From Porphyridium purpureum (taxonomy: Eukaryota > Rhodophyta > Bangiophyceae > Porphyridiales > Porphyridiaceae): a stretch of 64,000 nt of DNA. Position 1 is the first letter of the stretch; each line of letters starts with the position of its first letter. Where the stretch lies: positions 2,542,001 through 2,606,000 of the forward strand of contig VRMN01000001.1 of assembly GCA_008690995.1 (NCBI GenBank), written 5' to 3'. Made by a program: the position numbers and the translations under genes. The notes beneath the pieces were generated by a model, which did no database searches, was not told the origin of the DNA, and saw nothing but the letters and a program-made list of their open reading frames with translations. Positions 55,008 to 64,000 of this stretch are shown here, piece after piece.

Positions 55008-56552
55008 GAAGGGAATGGTGCAAGTTCATTTGTGCATCGGGACCCCCATTATTATTTTTCAGTCATCCTGCCGTATGCAACAGGGCTAATGACATCCGCC
55101 TTTCTTTGGTCCGCGTGCGGACTTGGAGTCGTGGATATATATCAGAGCGCTCGAAAACTTTAATAAAAGCAAGTGACCGTTTGAGCGGCAGCGGGGAGCT
55201 CACTTGCTGCTGCAAGCATAAAATTTATCTGGACCCTCACAAGTGGTCGATCAAGTAAGTTACTAGGTGGTACGTCTCACTTTCTAGCTCGATAAAAATG
55301 TTTCTTCACTTGCGTAGCAGCAGTAAACGAGAATATGAAACCTCAGCGAAAAGCAGCGCATCGCGTGCTGGTTCATCCGCTCGCAGCGAACTTTCCGCTT
55401 GATTTTTCGACGTAAATCGGCTGAATTTCTTTGTCATGACTTGTTTCATGCGTAATGGTAAGTGCACTTGGGCTAATTCCTGAATTAATGTCGCGCACTT
55501 CCAGACGCGGAAGTCGCTCCTGATTTCGGACCCGCAATACCTTTGAACTCTGCGGGAGTCATTCATCATATTCTTACACCTCCATGTTTCTTAGTGATTG
55601 TGAACGGCTTGCGTGCTTGCAGCGCGTTGAAGTACATGCGGACATTCTGATAGAACCTAACAGTACAAAAATGTCCGCCGACGTATCAGGATACCTGGCA
55701 CAGTTGTGCCACAGCGGCCGTCCCATGCGCTCTCACACGTTCGCCAGCCAACTTTTACCGACATGCGCCTGGTGCCGGTGTTCTCGTTCTGGAGCTGCAC
55801 AAGATAAGAATGTACTTGGACCACTTCATGAAGTGACCCGCTTCTAGTAGCTCAGGGCAAAGACAAGCAGCGACGTGCTCCAGCTCCGGGCATGGCAGGC
55901 CGCAACCGTAGGATGTCTTCACCTTGCTCCAAGCTCTTCATGCCTTGGCGAGCGGGTCTGTCGGTCATGTCTCGAGCCTCCAGAGTTGCACTTGTCGTGG
56001 ATCTCGATATGTCAAGGACGCAGGCATGGTTTCTCCGTCCTCGCTGCCGCGTGCCGGACTGACCGAGTCATACCGAAAAGAAAAACAGCAGACATAGCGA
56101 ATGAGCTTGAGCTGTCCCGACGTCCGGCCAATCTGAATGTAGCAGGTGGCAGATCATGCGAGACCTCGGTTGAAATTCGCACGCGATGTCAATCACAAAA
56201 TGTTGTGAGATGGCGGGAAGTCCATTCTCTTGCAATGTAGATGGTCCTCGATTCTCCATCCGGGGCGCAAACGAAATCTGGAAGTATTCTAGGAGGGAAA
56301 ATGTGAACGAGAAGCTGTTCGAACCAAACGCCGAGCGAATAATCCTGCAAGGAGGATGGTGCACGAATGGAAACAGACGTCCCGATTCGAATGAGCAATC
56401 CACACCCGCGAAAGGGTTTGGCTGCGTGAGTTCTGTTTCTCGCCGTGTGGTGCCTGTCTTTCTCACCTGAAACAGGACAGAGTCCACTGAGTCTGCATCG
56501 CTGCAAGGCATTCCGTTTAATTCCACACACATATCAACATCCTCGTATGCTT
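55008..56552. other. 1.5-kb gap between convergent genes; no gene recognised
   Basis: Long for two 3' flanks. AT-rich near 55130-55300 (ATATATCAG, AATAAAAGC, candidate poly-A signal at about 55162). Minus-strand open frames at 56068-56556 and 56189-56530 start from GTG or have no family resemblance. Nothing else noted. Confidence 0.4.
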
Positions 56553-57404
56553 TCACTTTCGCTCCTCTTGGGCGAGGTACTCAAAGACGCTCTTGTCTCC
56601 GAGGTCCGCCTCCACCTCCATCCCAAAGAGCTTGTTTGCAGCAAACACGGATCCAGAGATTAGAGCAACAACAAGAGCAGGCTTCGCAACTTCCGCAGGC
56701 AGCACCTGGAAAAAGGTTCCAGCCGAAAGAAATGGTACCATGAGAGTCAGCCCGAGCGCCTCCACGCGACCAAAACATACGGTTTCTTTGAAGAAAAGGC
56801 CCGTGGCGGCTGCGAAGATCCAGCCAAACGCAAGCATAGCACTAGGGTCCGACGGCAAGGCCGAAACCAGGGCACCGTCGTGCAGTATTGCGGAAACACA
56901 GCTTAGACCTGCGCCGAGTACAAAAAGACCTTTCAGGAAATCATGCATGGGCTTCATGTAAATGTGAATGTAGTGTAGACTCACACCAAGGCTGGCGGCC
57001 CCTACCACGAACGCTGCGTCGCTCAGATTTGCACCCCATCCAGTTTCGCCGAAAGGCACAAAGACCGGAAGCGCTGCGGCCGCTGCACTTACAACACCCA
57101 GCGCAAGCGCCGTGCGATAAATGCGCACATCGCGCACGTCCTGCTCAGTGAGATACCACTCGCCAAATTTACCTGCATACGGCCCCGCCACCTTTTTGGG
57201 CTCTGCGCTCGCTTTCGACACGCACGCGGTCGTCACTCGCATAAAGCGCGAAGCGCGCGCGTTGTTCCGTGCTCCCGCCGTGCGCACACGCACTCGTGCT
57301 GCTGAGGCCGTACGCAAGTTGCCGCGCACGACACCCGATGCCACGAACCCGCAGAAGGCTTCCATGTTTCGGCTCAGAAGGCTGACCTGGTTACTCGTCG
57401 CCAT
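56553..57404 (-). CDS. DUF2301 integral membrane protein, plastid-targeted
   Basis: A 283-residue member of the DUF2301 family, membrane proteins of cyanobacteria and photosynthetic eukaryotes with unknown function. The first 60 residues are rich in Arg, Ala, Ser and Thr with almost no acidic residues, as in plastid transit peptides. Then GEWYLTEQDVRDVRIYRTAL, about six or seven membrane segments, the family motif LHYIHIYMKPMHDFLK, FFKETVCFGRVEAL, and the very conserved end DLGDKSVFEYLAQ. Probably a thylakoid or inner-envelope protein. Its presence supports a photosynthetic host. Confidence 0.88.
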   Translation of the reverse strand: MATSNQVSLLSRNMEAFCGFVASGVVRGNLRTASAARVRVRTAGARNNARASRFMRVTTACVSKASAEPKKVAGPYAGKFGEWYLTEQDVRDVRIYRTALALGVVSAAAAALPVFVPFGETGWGANLSDAAFVVGAASLGVSLHYIHIYMKPMHDFLKGLFVLGAGLSCVSAILHDGALVSALPSDPSAMLAFGWIFAAATGLFFKETVCFGRVEALGLTLMVPFLSAGTFFQVLPAEVAKPALVVALISGSVFAANKLFGMEVEADLGDKSVFEYLAQEERK

Positions 57405-58629
57405 TCGTACACGCGTTCAGACGTAGTGGAATCGAAAATATCGCCCCCTCCAACATGCGCATGTCCTCGAACACACAGAAATCGGGCGAAATCTATTTTG
57501 CACTTTTGGCCGCCAAGGAAGAGGGAGAGGGCCTGATGGCATACTGCGGGAGTTGAGAAAAAGGGCGTTCCAATGCAGCGGACTGGGTCACTTCTTGTGG
57601 TCGAGCGTCTGCTTAAAGAGCCAAAATGAGCTTGATCGATAGCTGGTACAAGTCTTGTTATTATTGTTTAGCCTCTTCTTGGAAATCTAGAGGGACGAGA
57701 CTGCGAACAGATGCGGGTTCTACGTGGTTGAAAATCAAGTCTCTGCTCTTCAGAGGCCACTTGTGCCACCAAAAAGATCCTCCGAACCAAAAGTGTCAAA
57801 GTCCGTAATACGAAAGCTCGCGAGCGAGCGCCGAACTCTTCGACTGCTTGGCTCCAAAGCCATCTGCAAGCCTCTTCTCATTGCGCTTGAAAACGAGCAA
57901 CGGTGACGTGCGGCGCAGAGAGTTGAACCATTTCAAGGGGCTTGCTTTCCGATGCCGCAGAAGTGACACCACCTATGTCACTCTTGCCTCGTAGCAATCG
58001 CATCTCTTCAAGTGGCTCTGGTTCTATTCGAAGGAGCCGACGAATCATCTTGTCAAACTGCCTCGCAATCCGGAACGAAGATTTAAGGGTCGCTTAAGTA
58101 ACTCGGCACGTCAGAGATGGAAGCTAGGTGATCAGATAGAAACACCTGTGAGTATCCCAGACAATCGTTTGGGAGATACCTGATCAGGAACTACGCTTCC
58201 TGCAGGATCGCCATGCACAACGCGTCCAACTGTGAGATGTTCCCGCTCCCATGCAGGACATCGCACAGTACCCTGCGTCAAGACCCTTTTGGAACTCGCA
58301 ACTCTGAATCCGCTTCTTTCCCAGGCCTCGCGTCTGACACTGCTTCAGTCGCGTCGTCTTTTGCTACCGCAAGCGCAAACCTTGTACTGCCCACTATTCC
58401 ATCTCCTGGCCCAGCCCTTCTCTTTGCCAGTGCAAGCCATGCCCGATTTTATACATACATTTGGTGCTGACTCGAGGCGCCAGGTTCTGACGCAGCTTTC
58501 AGCCTGCCATGTGGGGCTTCCCATTTCTTTCCGTTCTGGACGTGTCACCCAATGGTACGCACGACGCTGGAACCACCTTTAATGCCATGCCGCAAGGGGC
58601 TGTCTTCACACGACATGAACCTGGTTGAT
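57405..58629. other. 1.2-kb gap; no gene recognised
   Basis: Promoter of the DUF2301 gene on the left and 3' flank of the spliced gene on the right. Open frames on the plus strand (e.g. 58232-58582) match no family. No RNA gene seen. Confidence 0.4.
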
Positions 58630-59357
58630 TTAATCGTGGAGCTGCTCCAGGATAAGATCCAGCTCAGCGTGCAGCTGTGCCATCTTCTGACCCATGGAGC
58701 GTTGCAGCGTGCCGCGTGTGGCGTCGTCCACGTCGCTCCCGCTCAGCAGATTCTGCCACATACTGGACACTTTTTCCACCGCGTGCTTGGCGTCGCTGTA
58801 GAGCGAAGCAAAAGAAAAAGATCAGATGAAGCTCCACAGCAGGTCGAGGGTGAACATGAGAATGCAAGAGAAAGATTCATGGTCAGCAATGTTCCAAAAC
58901 GATGATGGACCGCGTTCTGCGGCTACTGAACACTGCCTGTAGCGACATCAACAATACACAACAAATAAAAGCGCAGCCAAATGCGGCCGAAAAAAATCAC
59001 TCACTCCAAGTCGTCCTGAAAATATGTGGTGCCCATCGACTCCTGTGCCTCTTCAAGCAGCATTCTTGCTTCAGAAAACTCATCATTCAACGCGTCGATA
59101 CGGCTCAACACATGCGTTGGAAGTTGCGCCGATGTGTGCGAACACAAGTTCCGGTACTCAGCCTGAAGCACGCGTCGATCTCGGCCATGGACGCCCACCC
59201 ACGTGATTTTTCCCTGCGCACCCAACCGGCGCGAAACCACATCGCGCCAGGCCACATCAGCCGTCCCCGAAACACCACGCCCCCGTACTAGCGCTCTACA
59301 TGTGCTCCTCCATACCTGCCGCGGCGCACCGAACCCTCTCCTCCACACACTCTGCAT
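58630..59357 (-). CDS. Spliced gene for a small, probably mitochondrial, coiled-coil protein (one intron)
   Basis: Two exons: 59357-59005 and 58795-58630, joined across a 209-nt intron (59004-58796) with donor GTGAGT, acceptor CTACAG, and a pyrimidine-rich tract before it. Splicing keeps the frame (GA|C, Asp) and gives 172 residues. The product starts MQSVWRRGFGAPRQVWR, basic and acid-free like a mitochondrial presequence, and continues as a helical region: LSRIDALNDEFSEARMLLEE, GTTYFQDDLD, DAKHAVEKVSSMWQNLL, LQRSMGQKMAQLHAEL. Family not named by me, though a similar small protein seems to exist in plants. An ATG at 59408 would add 17 residues. The exon-1 frame alone stops inside the intron. 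This is the only intron I could place in the window. Confidence 0.72.
58796..59004 (-). other. Spliceosomal intron, 209 nt, GT-AG
   Basis: Donor GTGAGT at 59004, acceptor AG at 58797-58796, a T-rich stretch TTTTTCTTTTGC just before the acceptor, and a CTGAC word about 85-90 nt before the end as a possible branch site. The coding frame continues after removal. Confidence 0.75.
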
Positions 59358-60012
59358 CTCTGCTTCCTTACCTCTCCCCTCTTTCACTGGGTCTCTCACG
59401 CGCACCATCTACGTTGCCCTTGTTGCTCCTTTGCCTCCAACCTTGAAACGAATCCGCAACTGTACCATATGCAATGAGCCATAAAGTACAGTTACTCCGT
59501 ATCAAGAATGGCTGCTTTTCATAGACGGGTGCTGGCACAGTTGGTTTCTCGGCAGCTCCTTCTAAAACAACTGCGTTTTCATAAGGAACTGAGCGAGCCG
59601 AGGCGCAACGTGAGCTAAGGCGGGGCGACGTGTGTGTGTGTGAACGTGTTGAAGAGCGTGTGGGTTGTGTGAGAGAGGGAGAGAGAGGAAGAGCATTGGT
59701 AGAGTCGTAGAGGTGCGCGTGTGGGAGGAGGGAAGGTACGCCTGCGAGGGACAGGATTCGCGTAGGTTGTCCGACAGCGAGCCGCCCTCGTATTGATTGG
59801 GAAAGGGGGGAGGGGGCGTAGCGGAAACACGCACTTGGTGGTGCGGTGACCGCGCGCGCTGCGCTTTCGTTTCAAGGGTTGCAGGGGTCCGGTGTGTGGG
59901 GAGGACGCGTCGTAGGGCGTCTGGGCAGCGAGGATCTGTCCGTGGACGTCCGCGGCGGCAGGAGCAGTGAGCACGGCTGCGCGCCAGGGATAGGAGGCAG
60001 GACAGCCAAGGG
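59358..60012. promoter_or_regulatory. Divergent promoter of the spliced gene and USP7
   Basis: ACTGTAC at 59459-59465 and GTACAGT at 59486-59492 form an inverted pair with a 20-base spacer. Left of it the plus strand is pyrimidine-rich (G-rich in the spliced gene's sense). Right of it, 59620-59700 and 59800-59825 are GT/GA- and G-rich in the USP7 sense. No other gene seen. Confidence 0.5.
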
Positions 60013-63000
60013 ATGGATCCACCCGTAAATAGTAGCATGGACGTAGATGACTCGGCTGAACTGCCGCCGGCAGCAGAGACTCAGCTGGAGGGCTCGAATC
60101 CAGTCGCATCCGAGCAACTCACTCGAGCCGCAAGTCGAGTCGAACGCCAGGTACGCTCTGCGAGTGGGAATGAAGAAAGTGTGCTGGAGCGCGCCGGCTT
60201 AGGGCAAGATCACGTTCAAGATCAAGATCAGGACCAGGACCATGACGAGGAGATGATAGCAGACAAGGACGGCGACACAGCACCTGATACATTGACGCAC
60301 GTGTCGGATGTGCCTGAATCTTTCGCATTTGCCTTCAACATCGAGCGGTTTTTCCAATTGTCTGCAGATCGCCTGCACTCACTGTACCAGGAGTTTGCAG
60401 GATATCGGTGGCGACTGTTAATTTTTCCTCACGGAAATGGGGCCCCTGGGTATGTCAGTGTTTATCTAGACTGTGGTGGGCCCGTTCCTGCTGCCTCGTC
60501 GCCTTCGCAGCCCGGTTCTGGAGACGCGTCTCCATTTCGTGCGAGCCTCGTGGACCCAGAGTATTCCTGGAGCCGGCCAGCAAGCTTTAAGCTGATGGTA
60601 GTGGCTGCAGGATCGTCAGATCTGCAGGATGATGAGAGCATGATGGACGAAGAGGATGCAAGGCTGTACACAGGTCGGCGCTCTGGACACTGCACTATCA
60701 AGGAGGCACCACACCGCTTCACGGAACGCGAGGCCGACTGGGGCTTTCGGGAATTCATCCGACTCGACTCTTTGCAGGACCCTCGGGAAGGTTTCATGCA
60801 TGGGGACGGCAGTGTCACGCTGCGGGCCTCGGTGACGCTGATTGATGAAAGCGCCCTTGATACGCCGTTTCAAGTCATCCACAGAGATTACCGCCAGGAG
60901 ACCGGCTTTGTGGGGCTTAAAAATCAAGGCGCGACTTGCTACATGAACTCGCTGCTGCAGACGTTGTACTTTATTGGGACTTTCAGGAAAGCGGTGTACC
61001 AGATGCCTATCCCACCCCTGGGGGGGTCTACAAGCACAGAACAGCTTGACGAGCAATCCATGCCGTACACAGAGGAAATGAGTTTTCCACTGCAAAAGGT
61101 GTTTTACGAGCTTCAATACTCGCCTACAGTGGTTAAGACGAAGCGGCTCACAGCGAGCTTTGGCTGGGACAACTCGGATGCATTCACACAGCACGACGTG
61201 CAGGAACTGAACCGGATTCTGTGTGATCATTTGGAAGAAAAGATGAAGATGCAGCGACCAGACGACCCGAGCAACACAATTGCGAGCTTGTTTGAAGGCA
61301 AGCTGATCAATTATATTGAGTGCGTGAACGTACCGTACAAGAGCGCGCGGGAGGAATCGTTTTACGATCTGTCGCTCAATGTGAAGGGATGTCGTAACAT
61401 TTACGAGTCGTTCGAAAAGTACACAGAGGTGGAGATGATGGACGGAGACAACAAGTATCGCGCGGATGGTTATGCGGAGCTCCAGAAGGCCAGAAAAGGC
61501 GTGACGTTCAAGCGTCTTCCGCCGGTGCTTCAGCTTCACCTCAAGCGCTTTGAGTATGACTTCATGCGTGACATGATGGTCAAGATCAACGACCGCTTTG
61601 AATTCAGCAAGCAGATTGATCTGTCACGTTTTGTGCATGAGTCAGATGGTTCGGACGTGTATGTGCTGCACTCGGTGCTTGTACACGTCGGTGACGTGCA
61701 TGGGGGGCACTACTATGTATTCATCCGCCCAGAATTGGCCAAGGATCCGGAGAGTACTGTGTGGTACAAGTTTGATGACGAGATTGTGTCACGCGAGAAG
61801 GAGCAAAGCGCCGTCGAGAAGAATTTTGGCAGCGGTGGCGAAAAGGAAAAGAAGATTGCGGTTGTGGGCGGTGACCCGAACATGAACGCCGACAATACGT
61901 TACACACGAACAGTCCCACAGCCGGAAACGATCAGACGCTGAACGGAGGACAGACACCACCATCTCTATATACTGCGCAGCAGCCGCGTGTGCGTGCAGT
62001 TCAAGCTGGACGATTCAGCAACGCATACATGCTGCAGTATGTGCGAAAGGATCGATTGGGGGACATTCTTGCGGAGGTTGAGGACAGGGAGATCCCACCG
62101 CAGCTGTCGGAAAGAATCAAACGCGAGATAGAGGAAGAAGAGCGGCGGAAGAAGGAGCGTGCAGAGCAGCATCTGTACGTCACTGTGGAAGTAGCATTTG
62201 AGGAGGATCTGTTCGCGAATACGGAACCAGATTTGGTCAATTGGTCCAAAGTTCCGCGTTTGCGAGTCAACCGCGTGTGTACTTTGCGGGACCTGAAGGC
62301 GCGCATCTTTGAGTTCTACGTTAACAACGTGCTCGGTGGTGGCCTTGCCGTTGCTCAGCAACAGCTACCGCGAACACGTGCAGAAGCGACTGACTTGGCC
62401 AGCGACACGAACGATTCGGATAATGTTCAAGTTCAGCGCGCTATCGAACTCGAGGAAGGACGCAGAGCCGCAATGCTTCAACAGCTGCAGCAACACTATC
62501 TGAGCAATTTCAACCCAGCGCTGGTTCGTTTGTGGAAGGGCGTAGAAAGACAAAATCATACGCACAGGCCAGAGACCTTGCTTGCCGATGGGGACGACGC
62601 GGTTACGATCGCCGAGTTCATGTCATCGAAAGTGAATCACAACACGAACTCGTTCGGCACATACAATACGAACGTCAATAGCGAGTGTATGAAAATTTTC
62701 GCGCAGATTTTCCTTAATGACGGAGATAATCGCCGCCACCAGGAGCTGATTGGTCGTCATGTCCAAAACGGCACGCTTGCCATGGAGGATGTACCGGTGC
62801 AAGAGCGCATTCGTAAAAATCCGCGGACGTTGCTCAAGAATGAAGTTCTGATCTTTCTGAAGTACTTCGTGCCATCAGGCGTTGCGCCGGTACGTTTAGC
62901 TGAGGGTGTCCGTCTGGTACGCACCCCACCAAAGCTCACTTACGTGGGGTGTATCGTGGTTGACAGGACGGAGCGAATCAGTAGCATTCGGCAAGAGTTG

Positions 63001-64000
63001 GATATTCGTTCTGGCCTCACGTCTGAACAGAAGATTTTGCTTTACGAAGAAGTCAAGCAGGATATGGTCGAGCCGGTGGGCTTTGACAAGACCTTTGAGC
63101 AAGCTGAACTTTCCGAGGGCGGCGACATTTTGATATTCCAGATCGATCCCGGGCATCTGACCAGTAGGAGCCGCAAGAAGAGCTCTAGATTGAATGGAAT
63201 CGAGACCAAGGCGCTAGCCCCGGGGCACGGGGATATGTACAATGCGGAACTGTGCGATGAGCAGCTGCATGACGGCGGGCTCGAAATGGCAGAGATGGAT
63301 TTGGAAAGTGGAGCGAAAACTGATGCCCCTGTTTCGGCTTCTGACGCCGTTACCGCGAGTCCGTTCGTTGACTCTTCCGGGGCGGAAGTGGAGATGTCGG
63401 GGCTTCCACTCGGTGGCAAACCCTTGTTATATGCACCAGAGTACATCAGGTATCTAATCGAACGAGTCATCGTCGAGTTTCGTCCCGTCGTTCGGGATGC
63501 CAGTGCAGGGATTTCTTCGAGAAGCATAGCAGGTGGCGGACCAGATCAAGCGCTTCCGATGCCTGCGAGCACGACGTTTGAACTCGAGTTGCTCCGTAGC
63601 GACTCGTACGAGGAAGTACGAGAACGCGTGGGGCGCGTTATCGGTACAAGTCCAAATTACTTGAGATTATACGGGCCGGACGAGCTTACCAGCGCTACTT
63701 GGAGCGCCGAGCCGGTCAAGTATTCGTCCAGGTACGCTCTCGAGCATTTGCTTCAACCGGGGCCCTACTCAATGCACACAGCAATGCCGTTGTCGAACAC
63801 CACGCGCATCATGAATAGCGGTTCGGATGGCGGGCGGAAAGCGAACGTTCTGTGGTATGAGCGCATCGAGTACCCGATTCAAGAATTCGAGAACATGGAA
63901 GAAGTTCGAATTGTGTGGCGTCCAGATGGTGGTGCACCAGGTAATCGTGAGTGGCTGGACCGTTATGCGGATAAAGACGCCGACGCACTGAGAGCTGCGA
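60013..64000 (+). CDS. USP7: Ubiquitin carboxyl-terminal hydrolase 7 (USP7/UBP12-13 type), 3' end cut by window edge
   Basis: Deubiquitinase that removes ubiquitin from many nuclear and cytosolic proteins. 1,329 residues are visible from ATG 60013, with the frame open to the last base. Domain order is that of human USP7 and plant UBP12/13: acidic N-terminus with a DQDQDQD repeat, MATH/TRAF domain at about 97-290 (FAFNIERFFQL ... RLYTGRRSGH ... WGFREFIRLDSL), catalytic domain from GFVGLKNQGATCYMNSLLQT with Cys309, to HSVLVHVGDVHGGHYYVFI with His566 and a later Asp in YKFDDEIVS, followed by NAYMLQYVRKDRL. C-terminal ubiquitin-like repeats follow (ICP0-binding and USP7_C2 regions), with an acidic insert near 1,085-1,130. 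No introns seen. Confidence 0.95.
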   Translation, partial: MDPPVNSSMDVDDSAELPPAAETQLEGSNPVASEQLTRAASRVERQVRSASGNEESVLERAGLGQDHVQDQDQDQDHDEEMIADKDGDTAPDTLTHVSDVPESFAFAFNIERFFQLSADRLHSLYQEFAGYRWRLLIFPHGNGAPGYVSVYLDCGGPVPAASSPSQPGSGDASPFRASLVDPEYSWSRPASFKLMVVAAGSSDLQDDESMMDEEDARLYTGRRSGHCTIKEAPHRFTEREADWGFREFIRLDSLQDPREGFMHGDGSVTLRASVTLIDESALDTPFQVIHRDYRQETGFVGLKNQGATCYMNSLLQTLYFIGTFRKAVYQMPIPPLGGSTSTEQLDEQSMPYTEEMSFPLQKVFYELQYSPTVVKTKRLTASFGWDNSDAFTQHDVQELNRILCDHLEEKMKMQRPDDPSNTIASLFEGKLINYIECVNVPYKSAREESFYDLSLNVKGCRNIYESFEKYTEVEMMDGDNKYRADGYAELQKARKGVTFKRLPPVLQLHLKRFEYDFMRDMMVKINDRFEFSKQIDLSRFVHESDGSDVYVLHSVLVHVGDVHGGHYYVFIRPELAKDPESTVWYKFDDEIVSREKEQSAVEKNFGSGGEKEKKIAVVGGDPNMNADNTLHTNSPTAGNDQTLNGGQTPPSLYTAQQPRVRAVQAGRFSNAYMLQYVRKDRLGDILAEVEDREIPPQLSERIKREIEEEERRKKERAEQHLYVTVEVAFEEDLFANTEPDLVNWSKVPRLRVNRVCTLRDLKARIFEFYVNNVLGGGLAVAQQQLPRTRAEATDLASDTNDSDNVQVQRAIELEEGRRAAMLQQLQQHYLSNFNPALVRLWKGVERQNHTHRPETLLADGDDAVTIAEFMSSKVNHNTNSFGTYNTNVNSECMKIFAQIFLNDGDNRRHQELIGRHVQNGTLAMEDVPVQERIRKNPRTLLKNEVLIFLKYFVPSGVAPVRLAEGVRLVRTPPKLTYVGCIVVDRTERISSIRQELDIRSGLTSEQKILLYEEVKQDMVEPVGFDKTFEQAELSEGGDILIFQIDPGHLTSRSRKKSSRLNGIETKALAPGHGDMYNAELCDEQLHDGGLEMAEMDLESGAKTDAPVSASDAVTASPFVDSSGAEVEMSGLPLGGKPLLYAPEYIRYLIERVIVEFRPVVRDASAGISSRSIAGGGPDQALPMPASTTFELELLRSDSYEEVRERVGRVIGTSPNYLRLYGPDELTSATWSAEPVKYSSRYALEHLLQPGPYSMHTAMPLSNTTRIMNSGSDGGRKANVLWYERIEYPIQEFENMEEVRIVWRPDGGAPGNREWLDRYADKDADALRAA

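Noticed and set aside
1-64000. CRISPR arrays, prophage or bacterial mobile elements
   Set aside because: No regularly spaced repeats and no bacterial gene order; all recognisable genes are eukaryotic nuclear types.

Overview
The window looks like nuclear DNA of a photosynthetic unicellular eukaryote, most likely a red alga of the Porphyridium type (inference). Almost every gene is a single uninterrupted exon, but one GT-AG intron can be placed. There is a plastid-type ClpS adaptor and a DUF2301 membrane protein of the cyanobacterial/plastid family. A protein kinase-PP2C fusion of the kind known in land plants and a plant-type Argonaute C-terminus also point to Archaeplastida. No bacterial operons, plasmid functions or CRISPR arrays were seen.

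Layout, left to right. 0-12 kb: the 5' part of the serine palmitoyltransferase subunit LCB1 (cut by the left edge), divergent from a MYG1 exonuclease; then a MYB protein, a TMCO4/Mil1-type (DUF726) membrane hydrolase and a plasma-membrane H+-ATPase, all on the minus strand. 12.3-18.5 kb: a young, whole-looking Ty3/gypsy retrotransposon with near-identical 293-bp LTRs and a 5-bp target duplication, landed beside a diverged relic of a related LTR in the opposite orientation. 20-30 kb: a membrane-anchored methyltransferase-like protein, a tight group ClpS / NATD1-type acetyltransferase, a small membrane protein, then a very compact minus-strand run CZIB, Ap4A phosphorylase and TFIIH subunit TFB4 with gaps of about 8-32 and 61 nt, and a long-chain acyl-CoA synthetase. 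30-46 kb: Argonaute, kinase-PP2C fusion, ABCF ATPase, PPi-type phosphofructokinase, a zinc-finger protein with repeated RAWTPF motifs, and a membrane-anchored Cj0069-type ATP-grasp protein. 46-64 kb: a second MYB protein, CCT6, a PDI-C type ER oxidoreductase, a tandem pair of orphan genes sharing a new conserved block, a degenerate hemerythrin-like protein, DUF2301, a spliced small probably mitochondrial protein, and USP7, which runs off the right edge.

The genes do not form one pathway; most are housekeeping. The less ordinary points are: (1) an Argonaute whose fourth catalytic position is Asn (DEDN) in the same window as a recent retrotransposon insertion; (2) a tandem orphan protein family at 51-52.7 kb; (3) two MYB proteins sharing an unusual MSLxYILNP motif; (4) a recurrent ACTGTAC/GTACAGT motif, often as inverted or direct pairs, in promoter regions but apparently not in coding sequence; (5) G-rich sense-strand leaders before many start codons; and (6) very closely spaced same-strand genes that may be co-transcribed.
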